A stretch of DNA of 61,200 nt from Candidatus Stoquefichus sp. (GTDB lineage: Bacteria > Bacillota_I > Bacilli_A > Erysipelotrichales > Coprobacillaceae): the NCBI GenBank assembly GCA_021768625.1, contig JAETUM010000010.1, positions 1 to 61,200 of the forward strand. Direction: 5' to 3'. The notes under the pieces were generated by a model. It saw only the letters and a program-made list of their open reading frames with translations. It was not told the origin of the DNA and did no database searches. The position numbers and the translations under genes were made by a program. The first letter of the stretch is position 1; every line of letters begins with the position of its first letter. Positions 1 through 7,784 of this stretch are shown here, in pieces.

Positions 1-30
1 ATGAAAGGTTTTTACATACACGAAAAGGGT

Positions 31-112
31 ACCACACAAATATTTAAAGGTGGTCCTGAAAAAACCACACAAATATTTAAAGGGTACCCCCAACCACACG
101 AAAATTTAAAAT
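31..112. repeat. Short direct repeats at window edge
   Basis: Two identical 20-nt copies of ACCACACAAATATTTAAAGG lie at 31-50 and 64-83. A diverged third copy, beginning ACCACACGAAAATTTAAA, lies at 93-112. Offsets are 33 and 29 nt, so this is an imperfect tandem array. It lies just beyond the 3' end of the minus-strand gene that stops at 136. An open frame runs through it on the plus strand (1-159, peptide with repeated TTQIFKG), but it has no visible ribosome site and may continue out of the window. Function is unknown. Confidence 0.6.
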
Positions 113-135
113 GCCCTTCAAAATCACAACCTTTT

Positions 136-1389
136 TTATTTATTTCTCATTTTTGTTAAAGCAAGTAAAATAGAAAGCTTACCATATTCAAGAGTTAAAC
201 CACCTTGCATATACAAAGTATAAGGTTCAATTACTGGAGCATCTGCACTTAATTCAATAGTGCTTCCTTGTGTAAAACTACCACTTGCCATAACCTCATC
301 AAAAGGATATCCTGGCATTGGTGCAGGTAATACATGAACAAATGAATCAATTGGACTTGATTCTTGAATACCTTGAGTAAAAGCAACAAGGTTTTCTTTT
401 GTACCAAGTTCTAATGTTTGAATGATATCTGTTCTTTGTTCATTGTATTTAGGTGAGACATTTTTATATCCCAATTTTTCTAACATATATGAAGTAAATA
501 CAGCAGTTTTTAAAGCGTTCTTCACAGCATGAGGAGCCATAAAAATTCCTTTAAAGAAAGAATTATTTAAGTTAAAGTTAGCACCTAAATCTTTTCCTAT
601 GCCTGGAGCTGTTAACCTTTCAGCAACCATATGAATAAGATTACTCTTTCCAGCAACATATCCTCCTGTAGGAGCAATTCCTCCACCAAGATTTTTCATT
701 AACGAACCTACAACAACATCAGCACCAATATGTCCTGGTTCTTTTTTCTCTACTAATTCACCATAACAATTATCTACCATAATAATGACATCTTTATTGA
801 CTTCTCTAATTTTTTTAATCACATGTTCTATTTTAGAAATTGTTAAAGATAATCTATGTGAATATCCTCTAGATCTTTGAATTTCCACTAATTTGACATT
901 ATTTTCTTTTAGACGTTCAACGATTCTTTTTTCATCAAAATCATTATCAATTAAATCAATTTGTTCATAATGAACACCATTTGCTTTTAAAGATTGAGAT
1001 GAATCTCCACTTAAACCAATCATTTCTTGTAAAGAATCATAAGGAGCTCCTGACAAGGAAATCATTGTATCTCCGTGTTTCAATAAGGCAGAAAGTGTTA
1101 AATATAATGCATTTGTACCACTCATAATTTGAGGCCTTACTAAAGCATCTTCGCATCCTAATACAGTCGCAAATATTTTTTCTAGTTTATTTCTTCCTTC
1201 ATCATAATTCCCATAACCATTAATATCAGCAAAATCAGAATAAGAAACCTGATTCTCAATAAATGCAGATAAGATTCTATTTGAATTATGTAAACATATA
1301 TCATCAATATTTTTATAAATATCCTTTAGTTCTAAATCAGATTGTTCTGCTAAAGTTATTAAATCCTTATCTATTTGTTCTAAAATCAT
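136..1389 (-). CDS. PLP-dependent methionine gamma-lyase family protein (YnbB / aluminium-resistance type)
   Basis: Cytosolic pyridoxal-phosphate enzyme of the Cys/Met-metabolism fold. The fold is shown by a glycine-rich cofactor region with MSGTNALYL, an aspartate strand IIMVDNCYGE, and the likely Schiff-base lysine in VVGSLMKNLGGG. The C-terminal half carries the HVLPAPMPGYPFD and ASGSFTQGSTIELS segments typical of the YnbB/Alum_res family. The frame is open to 1518, but I chose the ATG at 1389. It gives 417 aa, matching the family length, and has AAAGGAG upstream, while a TATAAT hexamer lies inside the longer frame. The substrate is not established for this family; the aluminium-resistance name is historical. 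The gene is transcribed leftward, and the WYL gene upstream of it on the same strand could share a transcript. Confidence 0.85.
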   Translation of the reverse strand: MILEQIDKDLITLAEQSDLELKDIYKNIDDICLHNSNRILSAFIENQVSYSDFADINGYGNYDEGRNKLEKIFATVLGCEDALVRPQIMSGTNALYLTLSALLKHGDTMISLSGAPYDSLQEMIGLSGDSSQSLKANGVHYEQIDLIDNDFDEKRIVERLKENNVKLVEIQRSRGYSHRLSLTISKIEHVIKKIREVNKDVIIMVDNCYGELVEKKEPGHIGADVVVGSLMKNLGGGIAPTGGYVAGKSNLIHMVAERLTAPGIGKDLGANFNLNNSFFKGIFMAPHAVKNALKTAVFTSYMLEKLGYKNVSPKYNEQRTDIIQTLELGTKENLVAFTQGIQESSPIDSFVHVLPAPMPGYPFDEVMASGSFTQGSTIELSADAPVIEPYTLYMQGGLTLEYGKLSILLALTKMRNK

Positions 1390-1553
1390 AAAATCATTAC
1401 TCTCCTTTAAATCATCTATCATATTATACATGAAAATTGATGATATTTTAATACTTTTCATAGATATTAGATTTGTAAAGTCAAATGAAGCTTGTGATGA
1501 TAATAAAACTTTAGTCAAAGAGAAAGAAATTAGCAGATATTTTATGATAATAT

Positions 1554-2555
1554 TTATGCATGATTCAAAAAATGAGATGTCAAGAAATCTTTGAATTTAG
1601 ATATCTGTTTATCGTTACCAGCAATTTGAATATTTCCACCAAAACCTATTATCCAAGAATAAAAAGTACTATTAATAAAATGTTTGACTTGTACTCTGTA
1701 TGTATCATCATTCACTTGATAAGGATGGATATCTTTTCCAAATTTATCAATCATATTAGAATAAACTGACTTTTTAAAATCAAGCTCTATAATTTCTAAT
1801 TTGCCTTCACCATACATATATGTCATATTTTTAAGCTTTTCATGAAATGCTTGTAATTCTAGAACATCAAAATGTACAGAAGATTCATCTACGATTTCTA
1901 CATTTTTTATATAATCCAAACGATATTGGATACATTCTTGAGGATTTTTTGCACCTTGGCAAAGAAGATAATATTCGTTATTAGAAAATACAGTATCTAT
2001 AGGAGCAAGCTCTGTTATTTTATTGACTTGTTTTGTTTGTAAAGAAGGTTTTTGATATTGAAAACGTATTTTTTTATTTTCTTGTATGGCTTTAGAAATA
2101 ATTTCTAATTCATTATAAAAGACTTGATCATTTTCATTTTTTACAATATGTAGATTTAAATTTTTACGAAAATAAGCATGATAATGAATGCTAAACATAT
2201 CTTGTATTCTCTTTTTGTAATTTTCTTTTGTTTTTAAAGTAAAAAAATCTGAACTATATATAAGATCAACAATAGCCTTAGCTTCCATTCTATCTAGACT
2301 TGTATTGATATAGTAAAAATAGATGTTTCTTCCCTTTTTATATGATTCAATAATTGTATCGTCATGATAGTTATTATAATCTTGCACATATTTTTTAATA
2401 TGTTTATAGTTGACATGAAAATCATTATCAAGAGTATAAATTTTATCTTGAATATCCTTGACAGTCATTGGATGTTTTTCATCACTATATTTAATAATTG
2501 TATCAATAACAGCAATAAATTTAATGTAGGGTTCACTATCTCTCATTCTTTCCAT
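1554..2555 (-). CDS. WYL-domain transcriptional regulator
   Basis: 333 aa. The N-terminal ~80 residues look like a winged helix-turn-helix (IKFIAVIDTIIKYSDEKHPM, then a recognition-helix-like HVNYKHIKKYVQDYNNY). A central WYL-type sensor region follows, with NKKIRFQYQKPS, then LAPIDTVFSNNEYYLLCQG and YRLDYIKNVEI. The end resembles the WCX extension (YRVQVKHFINSTFYSWIIGFGG). WYL proteins bind ligands, often nucleic acids or nucleotides, and several regulate CRISPR-Cas or other defence operons. An AGGAGGA ribosome site precedes the ATG. The gene is divergent from the HIRAN gene and cas9. Palindromic candidate operators lie in front of cas9 (3032-3048), so control of the CRISPR locus is a reasonable inference, but the sequence does not prove it. 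Confidence 0.85.
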   Translation of the reverse strand: MERMRDSEPYIKFIAVIDTIIKYSDEKHPMTVKDIQDKIYTLDNDFHVNYKHIKKYVQDYNNYHDDTIIESYKKGRNIYFYYINTSLDRMEAKAIVDLIYSSDFFTLKTKENYKKRIQDMFSIHYHAYFRKNLNLHIVKNENDQVFYNELEIISKAIQENKKIRFQYQKPSLQTKQVNKITELAPIDTVFSNNEYYLLCQGAKNPQECIQYRLDYIKNVEIVDESSVHFDVLELQAFHEKLKNMTYMYGEGKLEIIELDFKKSVYSNMIDKFGKDIHPYQVNDDTYRVQVKHFINSTFYSWIIGFGGNIQIAGNDKQISKFKDFLTSHFLNHA

Positions 2556-2605
2556 AAAAAATCCTCCTCTTTTTTATATTATAATAATAAATGTAAAAAA
2601 ATAAC

Positions 2606-2641
2606 AATACCATCTTATATAAGACGGTATTTTCTTTTTTT
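2606..2641 (+). terminator. Hairpin with T-run upstream of HIRAN gene
   Basis: AATACC-ATCTTAT pairs with ATAAGA-CGGTATT (2606-2631, one mismatch) and is followed by TTTTCTTTTTTT. In plus orientation it sits about 40 nt before the HIRAN start and downstream of no plus-strand gene. It would therefore act as a leader attenuator, or block antisense transcription coming from the WYL gene. Confidence 0.55.
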
Positions 2642-2678
2642 ATATTGTAAAGTTAGGATATAAAAGGAGGGCATATGT

Positions 2679-2975
2679 ATGGAAGTTATGTTTACAATTG
2701 TAGGGATTAATCATTATTTTGATAGTGATGACTTAAGAGCAAATCAAGAAATTATATTAAGAAAGGAACTAGATAATAAGATAGATGAAGAAGCTATTGT
2801 TGTTTATACAAATGATTTGAATAAAGTAGGTTATATAGCGAATAGTGTTAATACAAGAGCTAAAGGGACTTATTCTGCTGGAAGACTGTATGATAAAATA
2901 GATAATGAGGTCGTGGCAAGAGCATTAGTTATTTTTCATAATACAGCAATAGGAGTCATTCATATTAATGATTAA
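2679..2975 (+). CDS. Stand-alone HIRAN-domain protein
   Basis: 98 aa, essentially one domain. FTIVGINHYF, then LRANQEIILRKELDN and DEEAIVVYTNDLNKVGYIANS follow the HIRAN pattern: G-x-x-x..., L-R-x-G-x-x-L-x-L-x-x-E-x-x-N, AI-x-V, and G-Y-I. HIRAN modules are fused to SNF2 helicases such as HLTF, where they bind DNA 3' ends at stalled forks. Bacteria also encode single-domain forms, often near restriction or other DNA-handling genes. Ribosome site AGGAGGG at 2664 precedes the ATG. It lies 150 bp before cas9 on the same strand. A role as an accessory to the CRISPR locus is inference from position only. Confidence 0.7.
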   Translation: MEVMFTIVGINHYFDSDDLRANQEIILRKELDNKIDEEAIVVYTNDLNKVGYIANSVNTRAKGTYSAGRLYDKIDNEVVARALVIFHNTAIGVIHIND

Positions 2976-3031
2976 AAGAATATTCAAGATTAATTCCTAT
3001 TATTAATATGATTATATTGGCTTGAATTATA

Positions 3032-3048
3032 TTATCAATGATTGATAA
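3032..3048. promoter_or_regulatory. Perfect 17-nt palindrome upstream of cas9 (candidate operator)
   Basis: TTATCAAT-G-ATTGATAA has perfect 8-bp arms. A second, imperfect dyad (ATTAATGA ... TCGTTAAT, 3053-3074) lies just downstream. Both fall 40-80 bp upstream of the putative cas9 -10 box, where an activator or repressor would bind. The regulator is unknown; the neighbouring WYL protein is the obvious candidate. Confidence 0.45.
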
Positions 3049-3086
3049 AAGTATTAATGAATATTATCGTTAATGAGTAAGAATGG

Positions 3087-3115
3087 TGTCTTTTATTAAG
3101 GAATAATGTTATAAT
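3087..3115 (+). promoter_or_regulatory. Putative cas9 promoter
   Basis: A consensus -10 (TATAAT, 3110-3115) has a weak -35 (TGTCTT, 3087-3092) 17 nt upstream. A weak -35 with upstream dyads suits an activator-dependent or regulated promoter. The ribosome site AGGAGG follows at 3135-3140. Confidence 0.5.
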
Positions 3116-3147
3116 AAGGGGGCTAAATGGATGAGGAGGATATTTTT

Positions 3148-6100
3148 ATGGGGAAATTAGTACTAGGTTTAGATATTGGAATTACATCTGTAGGTTATGG
3201 AATCGTTGATATAGATGAAAATAGATTTGTAGATTATGGTGTAAGATTGTTTAAAGAAGGAACAGCAGCTAATAATGAAGATAGAAGAGTTAAAAGAGGA
3301 GCGAGAAGATTAAAAAGAAGACAAAAAAATAGAATTAATGATATGAAAAATCTTCTTGAAAAAGAAGGGATATTAAATAAAGATTACAAGGTATTAAATA
3401 ATCCTTATGAAATAAGGGTAAAAGGATTAAGTCATGAATTATCTAATGATGAACTTGTTTGTGCTTTATTGCATATTACTAAACATAGGGGAAGTAGTTT
3501 AGAAACATCTGCTGATGAAGTTAAAGATGATGAAGTTATGAAAAACGTTTTAAATAATAATCAAAAGTTACTTAGTGATGGTAAATATATTTGTCAAGTA
3601 CAACTTCAAAGATTAAAAGAAGAAGGTAAAGTACGAGGGTTTAATAATAATTTTAAAACAGATGATTATATAAAAGAAGTCACTCAAATTTTATCATGCC
3701 AAAATATCTCTAAAGAGACTTCTCAAAAAATCATTGATATTATAAAGAGAAAAAGAGCTTATTATGAGGGACCTGGAAGCGAGAAATCACCAACACCTTA
3801 TGGAAGATGGATTGATTTTGGTGTTGAACCTATAGATTTAATTGAAAAGATGAGAGGAAAATGTAGTGTATGTCCAGATCAATTAAGAGCACCTAAGAAT
3901 TCATATAGTGCTGAATTGTTTAATTTGTTAAATGATTTAAATAATCTATCTATAAATCATGAAAAGATAACAATAGATCAGAAAAAGGATATTATTGAAT
4001 TTGTAAAAGAAAAAGGTAATATTACAATAAAACAATTATGCAAAATTTTAGATGTTGATATTGAAAATATAAGTGGTTTTAGAATTGATAAAAATGAGAA
4101 ACCACTACTTACAGAATTTAAGGGTTTTAAAAAAGTAAAAAAAGTTTTTGATGAATATCAAAATATAGATTATTTAAATGATACTGATATTGTAGATGAT
4201 ATTATTGATGTACTTACTAAATCAAAAGGTGTAGAGGAAAGAAAAAACACTTTAAAAGAAAAATATCCTCATTATTCAGATCAACTTCTTTTAGACTTAT
4301 CTAAAATAAAAGGTATATCACAATATCATTCATTGTCATTTAAAGCTTTAAGAATGTTAAATAAAGAAATGGTAACATCTGAATTAAATCAAATGCAATT
4401 ATTACATGAATTAGATTTATTTGATAAAAATAGAAAATCGACAAAAGGACAAAAAAGAATATATGCAGATGATGAGGCAATTCTCTCTCCTGTTGCAAAA
4501 AGAGCACAACGTGAAACATTTAAAGTAGTTAATAAATTAAGAGAAATCTATGGTGAATTTGATTCTATTGTTATTGAGACAACAAGAGATAAAAACACCA
4601 ATGAACAAAAGAAACGAATTGGAGATATACAAAAGTATTATGAGAACCAAAATAAAGAAGTAAATAAATTATTAAAAGAAAAGGGATTTAATCCAGAGAC
4701 TATTAATAATAAAACAAAATTAAAAATACGTTTATATTTAGAGCAAGATTGTAAAAGTGCATACACATTAAAACAAATAGATTTAAATACTCTTATTTAT
4801 GATGAAAATGCATATGAAATAGATCATATCATACCCATTTCTGTCTCTTTAGATGATTCAATTAACAATAAAGTATTAGCAACTCATAATGAAAATCAAG
4901 CAAAAGGAAATTTAACACCGATTGATGCTTATTTAAAAGGAAAATTTAATGATATGGGGTGCAATATTGATGAGTATAAATCTGTTGTTTTAACTAATAA
5001 AAAAATAAATAGAAAGAAAAAAAACTATTTGTTATATGAAAAGGACATTACTAAGTTTACAAATATTCAAGATTTTATTGCTAGAAATTTAGTTGATACA
5101 AGTTATGCAAATAGAGTAGTAATGAATACTTTAAGTCATTATTTTAAAGATAACAATATTCCAACAAAGGTCCATACAATTAAAGGTAGCGCTACAAATG
5201 TATTTAGAAAACGTATAAATCTTGAAAAGGATAGAGAACAAGATTATATGCATCATGCTATTGATGCTTTAATTGTTGCCTCAATAAAAAAACTTAATTT
5301 ATTAAATACATACTTAGGAAAATACAATATTAATGAATTATATAATGAAGAAACAGGAGAAGTATTTCCAGTTGGAGAAGATAAAGAACTTCTTGATTCT
5401 AAATATATTGAATTCATTCAAAATTTAAAAGCAATACATGAAGAATCTTATCGTTATTACAATGGATTAATTCAAAAAGAAAAAATGCAATTTAAACCTA
5501 TTAAAATATCTCATAAGATTGATACGAAAGCTAATCGTCAAATTTCAGATGAAACAATTTATAGTACACGTAAAGTGGAAGATAAAGATATGGTTGTTAA
5601 AAAATATTCAGATATACATGATCCGAAATTTGATAAATTAACTAATGATATTATTAATAATGATAACTTGGAAAGATGGTTGATGTATAAAAATGATCCA
5701 CAAACTTTTCAAATAATACAGGATATCATCTTAAATCATTTTAATACTTATAAAAAAGATAAAGATATATATTCTAAAAAAGAGAAAAAGGGAAAAGTTA
5801 TTTATAATTTAAAAGGATCAAACAATCCTCTTGCTGAGTATAAAAAAGAACATGGGAAAGTAAGAAAATATTCTAAGAAAAATAATGGACCAGAAGTAAC
5901 AATGATGAAATATACAGATGGACAATTTAATAGTGGAATAGATATTTCTAATAATTATCAATCTGAAAATAAAAAGGTGGTTTTATTACAAGTTAGTCCA
6001 TATAGAACAGATTTCTATGTTTCTCCAGAAGGGAAATATAACTTTGTTACTGTGCGTTATAAAGATGTTTTTTATAAAAAATCTATTAATAAATATACTA

Positions 6101-6471
6101 TAGATAAAGAGTGGTATAAGAAACAAAAGGAAAAGAAAAAGATTAAAGATGACTGGAAATTTGTTTGTTCATTACATCATGATGAATTAATTGGTGTAAT
6201 GAAAAAAGAGGGTAGTACATATGTTTATGATCTCTCTACCGAAGAAGATGGATATACAAGATATTATGATAATGATATTGAAATATTGAAATTTACTGCA
6301 ACAAATAATGATGATAAAGGAATATTTGAGGTCAAACCAATTTATACATATTGTAAAACACGATTAAAAATATCTGTGGGAACTCTCATAGAAATAAAAA
6401 AATATGCAACAGATGTACTAGGAAATCTTTATGAAGTGAAAGATAATGTCTTGAAATTTGAATGGGATTAG
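3148..6471 (+). CDS. cas9: Compact type II-A Cas9 endonuclease
   Basis: RNA-guided DNA endonuclease, 1107 aa. RuvC-I is at residues 3-18 (LVLGLDIGITSVGYG, D9). The arginine-rich bridge helix follows (RRVKRGARRLKRRQKNR). RuvC-II is IVIETTRD with E477, and RuvC-III is HHAIDALIVAS with H703 and D706. The HNH domain has YEIDHIIP (D559, H560) and N583 in THNENQ. All catalytic residues are present, so the enzyme should be active. These positions nearly superimpose on S. aureus Cas9 (E477, H557, N580, H701, D704), and the protein is only slightly longer than that enzyme. The start at 3148 is chosen because AGGAGG lies 7 nt upstream; an in-frame ATG at 3127 has no ribosome site. The last ~250 residues should hold the wedge and PAM-interacting regions; the PAM cannot be read from the sequence. 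It heads the cas operon. Confidence 0.97.
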   Translation: MGKLVLGLDIGITSVGYGIVDIDENRFVDYGVRLFKEGTAANNEDRRVKRGARRLKRRQKNRINDMKNLLEKEGILNKDYKVLNNPYEIRVKGLSHELSNDELVCALLHITKHRGSSLETSADEVKDDEVMKNVLNNNQKLLSDGKYICQVQLQRLKEEGKVRGFNNNFKTDDYIKEVTQILSCQNISKETSQKIIDIIKRKRAYYEGPGSEKSPTPYGRWIDFGVEPIDLIEKMRGKCSVCPDQLRAPKNSYSAELFNLLNDLNNLSINHEKITIDQKKDIIEFVKEKGNITIKQLCKILDVDIENISGFRIDKNEKPLLTEFKGFKKVKKVFDEYQNIDYLNDTDIVDDIIDVLTKSKGVEERKNTLKEKYPHYSDQLLLDLSKIKGISQYHSLSFKALRMLNKEMVTSELNQMQLLHELDLFDKNRKSTKGQKRIYADDEAILSPVAKRAQRETFKVVNKLREIYGEFDSIVIETTRDKNTNEQKKRIGDIQKYYENQNKEVNKLLKEKGFNPETINNKTKLKIRLYLEQDCKSAYTLKQIDLNTLIYDENAYEIDHIIPISVSLDDSINNKVLATHNENQAKGNLTPIDAYLKGKFNDMGCNIDEYKSVVLTNKKINRKKKNYLLYEKDITKFTNIQDFIARNLVDTSYANRVVMNTLSHYFKDNNIPTKVHTIKGSATNVFRKRINLEKDREQDYMHHAIDALIVASIKKLNLLNTYLGKYNINELYNEETGEVFPVGEDKELLDSKYIEFIQNLKAIHEESYRYYNGLIQKEKMQFKPIKISHKIDTKANRQISDETIYSTRKVEDKDMVVKKYSDIHDPKFDKLTNDIINNDNLERWLMYKNDPQTFQIIQDIILNHFNTYKKDKDIYSKKEKKGKVIYNLKGSNNPLAEYKKEHGKVRKYSKKNNGPEVTMMKYTDGQFNSGIDISNNYQSENKKVVLLQVSPYRTDFYVSPEGKYNFVTVRYKDVFYKKSINKYTIDKEWYKKQKEKKKIKDDWKFVCSLHHDELIGVMKKEGSTYVYDLSTEEDGYTRYYDNDIEILKFTATNNDDKGIFEVKPIYTYCKTRLKISVGTLIEIKKYATDVLGNLYEVKDNVLKFEWD

Positions 6472-6479
6472 TATATAAT
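6451..6479 (+). promoter_or_regulatory. tracrRNA promoter inside the 3' end of cas9
   Basis: TTGAAA at 6451-6456, a 17-nt spacer, and TATAAT at 6474-6479 form a near-consensus vegetative promoter. The -35 lies within the last codons of cas9 and the -10 straddles the region just past its stop. The predicted start, about 6486, is a few nucleotides before the anti-repeat. Confidence 0.8.
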
Positions 6480-6485
6480 GATTTT

Positions 6486-6568
6486 GGTTATATTCTAGCA
6501 AAAATTTATATGACCTAACAAAACAAGGGTTTATCCCGGATTCGACTCCTTTAGGGAGTCTTTTTTTT
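6486..6568 (+). ncRNA. tracrRNA
   Basis: The anti-repeat at 6491-6524 is complementary to the CRISPR repeat. A 15-bp upper stem (TATTCTAGCAAAAAT) is followed by a two-base mismatch, then ATATG, an asymmetric bulge (ACC opposite one base), and a 9-bp lower stem (TAACAAAAC). After it come AAGGG-TTTAT-CCC, which fits a nexus hairpin, and GACTCC/GGAGTC with a T-run as the terminal hairpin. This is the standard type II layout of anti-repeat, nexus and terminator. The bulged duplex should be cut by RNase III. Its strand and position between cas9 and cas1 mean it is made both from its own promoter and as part of any cas9 read-through transcript. The exact 5' end is an estimate. Confidence 0.92.
6544..6568 (+). 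terminator. tracrRNA terminator in front of cas1
   Basis: GACTCC-TTTAG-GGAGTC (6544-6560) is followed by eight Ts. The T-run ends only 6 nt before the cas1 ATG. The sole Shine-Dalgarno-like sequence for cas1 (GGGAG, 6554-6558) lies in the 3' arm of this hairpin. Confidence 0.85.
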
Positions 6569-6574
6569 ATTAAG

Positions 6575-7471
6575 ATGAGTCATAGAGTTTTATATATAGA
6601 AAAATGTGAGAATCTGAAGTTGTATTTAGATAATCTAAAAGTTTTAGTAAAAGATGATGAGATATTAATACCAATTTCAGATATCATGATTTTAGTAGTA
6701 GATAATTATAGATCTAGTTTAAGTGTTCCTTTAATTAATAAATTAACAGAAAATAATGTATGTACAATATTATGTGGAGTAGATCATTTACCTCAAAGTT
6801 ATATATTAGCTATGAATGGTCATTTTTCACAAAGTGGAAACATTAATAAACAAATTCTTTGGAATGAAGAAAGGAAATTGTTAGTGCATCAGCTTATTAT
6901 TAAGGCAAAAATATATAATCAAATTGAAATATTAAAATTAAATAATAAAAACAAAGAAGTTATAGATAAATTATACAAATTTATGAATGAGGTAGAAAAA
7001 GGAGATATTACTAATCGAGAAGGATTAGTTGCGAAAATGTATTTTAGAGAACTGTTTGGTAATGATTTTATTAGGATGAATGAAGATGTTATTAATGCAG
7101 GATTAAACTATGGATATGCAATATTTAGATCGTTGATATCTTCTATTATTGTTGCGAAAGGATATCTTGCAAATATTGGTATTTTCCATAAAGGAAAACA
7201 AAATATGTTTAATTTAAGTGATGATATTATTGAAGTGTTTAGACCAATTGTAGATAATTATGTTTTTAATAATATGATAGAAGATATTATTTTTAAACAA
7301 GAACATAGAGAAGTTCTTATACAGTTAACAGTAAAGAAAGTTAAAATAGATCATAGACAACAAACAATTTCAAATGCTATACATATATACATAGAGAGTA
7401 TATTAAAAGTATTAGAAACTGGTAATCCTAAAGATTTCATATTTCCTTTACCACAATGTTATGATATATAA
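6575..7471 (+). CDS. cas1: CRISPR integrase Cas1 (type II)
   Basis: 298 aa, the DNA integrase of spacer acquisition. The N-terminal beta domain starts MSHRVLYIEKCENLKL, as in other type II Cas1 proteins. The metal-binding triad is complete: E149 (NREGLVAKMYF), H205 (IFHKGKQNMF) and E220 (DDIIEVFRPIVD). It acts as a Cas1-Cas2 heterohexamer at the leader-repeat junction, with Cas9 and Csn2 helping to choose PAM-adjacent DNA. The start fits the family but has only a distant, partly buried ribosome site inside the tracrRNA terminator hairpin, which suggests low or coupled translation. It overlaps cas2 by 11 nt. Confidence 0.96.
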   Translation: MSHRVLYIEKCENLKLYLDNLKVLVKDDEILIPISDIMILVVDNYRSSLSVPLINKLTENNVCTILCGVDHLPQSYILAMNGHFSQSGNINKQILWNEERKLLVHQLIIKAKIYNQIEILKLNNKNKEVIDKLYKFMNEVEKGDITNREGLVAKMYFRELFGNDFIRMNEDVINAGLNYGYAIFRSLISSIIVAKGYLANIGIFHKGKQNMFNLSDDIIEVFRPIVDNYVFNNMIEDIIFKQEHREVLIQLTVKKVKIDHRQQTISNAIHIYIESILKVLETGNPKDFIFPLPQCYDI

Positions 7472-7784
7472 TTTTGTGAGATTAATATTATTTTTTGATT
7501 TACCAATGACTAATAAAAAAGAAAAGAGAATATATACACATTTTAGAAAATATTTAATTAAAAACGGATATCTAATGATGCAATATTCTGTATATTGTAA
7601 AATTTTTCCTAACAGAGAAGCTGCTATCAATCATATAAATGTTTTGAGAAAAAACGTTCCCAAAGAAGGTCAAATTAGAATAATGGTTGTAACTGAAAAA
7701 CAGTATTCTAAAATTGAAGTTATAGTAGGAGGTAAATCAAATCAAGAAAAAATAATAACAAGTGAGTCTTTTATAAAATTATGA
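7461..7784 (+). CDS. cas2: CRISPR-associated Cas2 (type II)
   Basis: 107 aa. The ferredoxin-like fold of Cas2 is seen in VRLILFFDLPMTNKKEKRIY, then FRKYLIKNGYLMMQYSVYCK, the VPKEGQIRIMVVTEKQY strand and a short C-terminal arm. As in streptococcal type II Cas2, a few residues (MIYNF) precede the first strand, which supports the start at 7461 inside the cas1 coding end. No ribosome site is evident, so translation is probably coupled to cas1. It bridges the two Cas1 dimers in the integration complex. It overlaps csn2 by 4 nt (ATGA). Confidence 0.95.
   Translation: MIYNFVRLILFFDLPMTNKKEKRIYTHFRKYLIKNGYLMMQYSVYCKIFPNREAAINHINVLRKNVPKEGQIRIMVVTEKQYSKIEVIVGGKSNQEKIITSESFIKL

Noticed and set aside
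1-159. Plus-strand frame with repeated TTQIFKG peptide
   Set aside because: No ribosome site, overlaps the end of a well-supported minus-strand gene, and the repeat is at nucleotide level. It could be the tail of a longer gene to the left, so it is reported only as a repeat.
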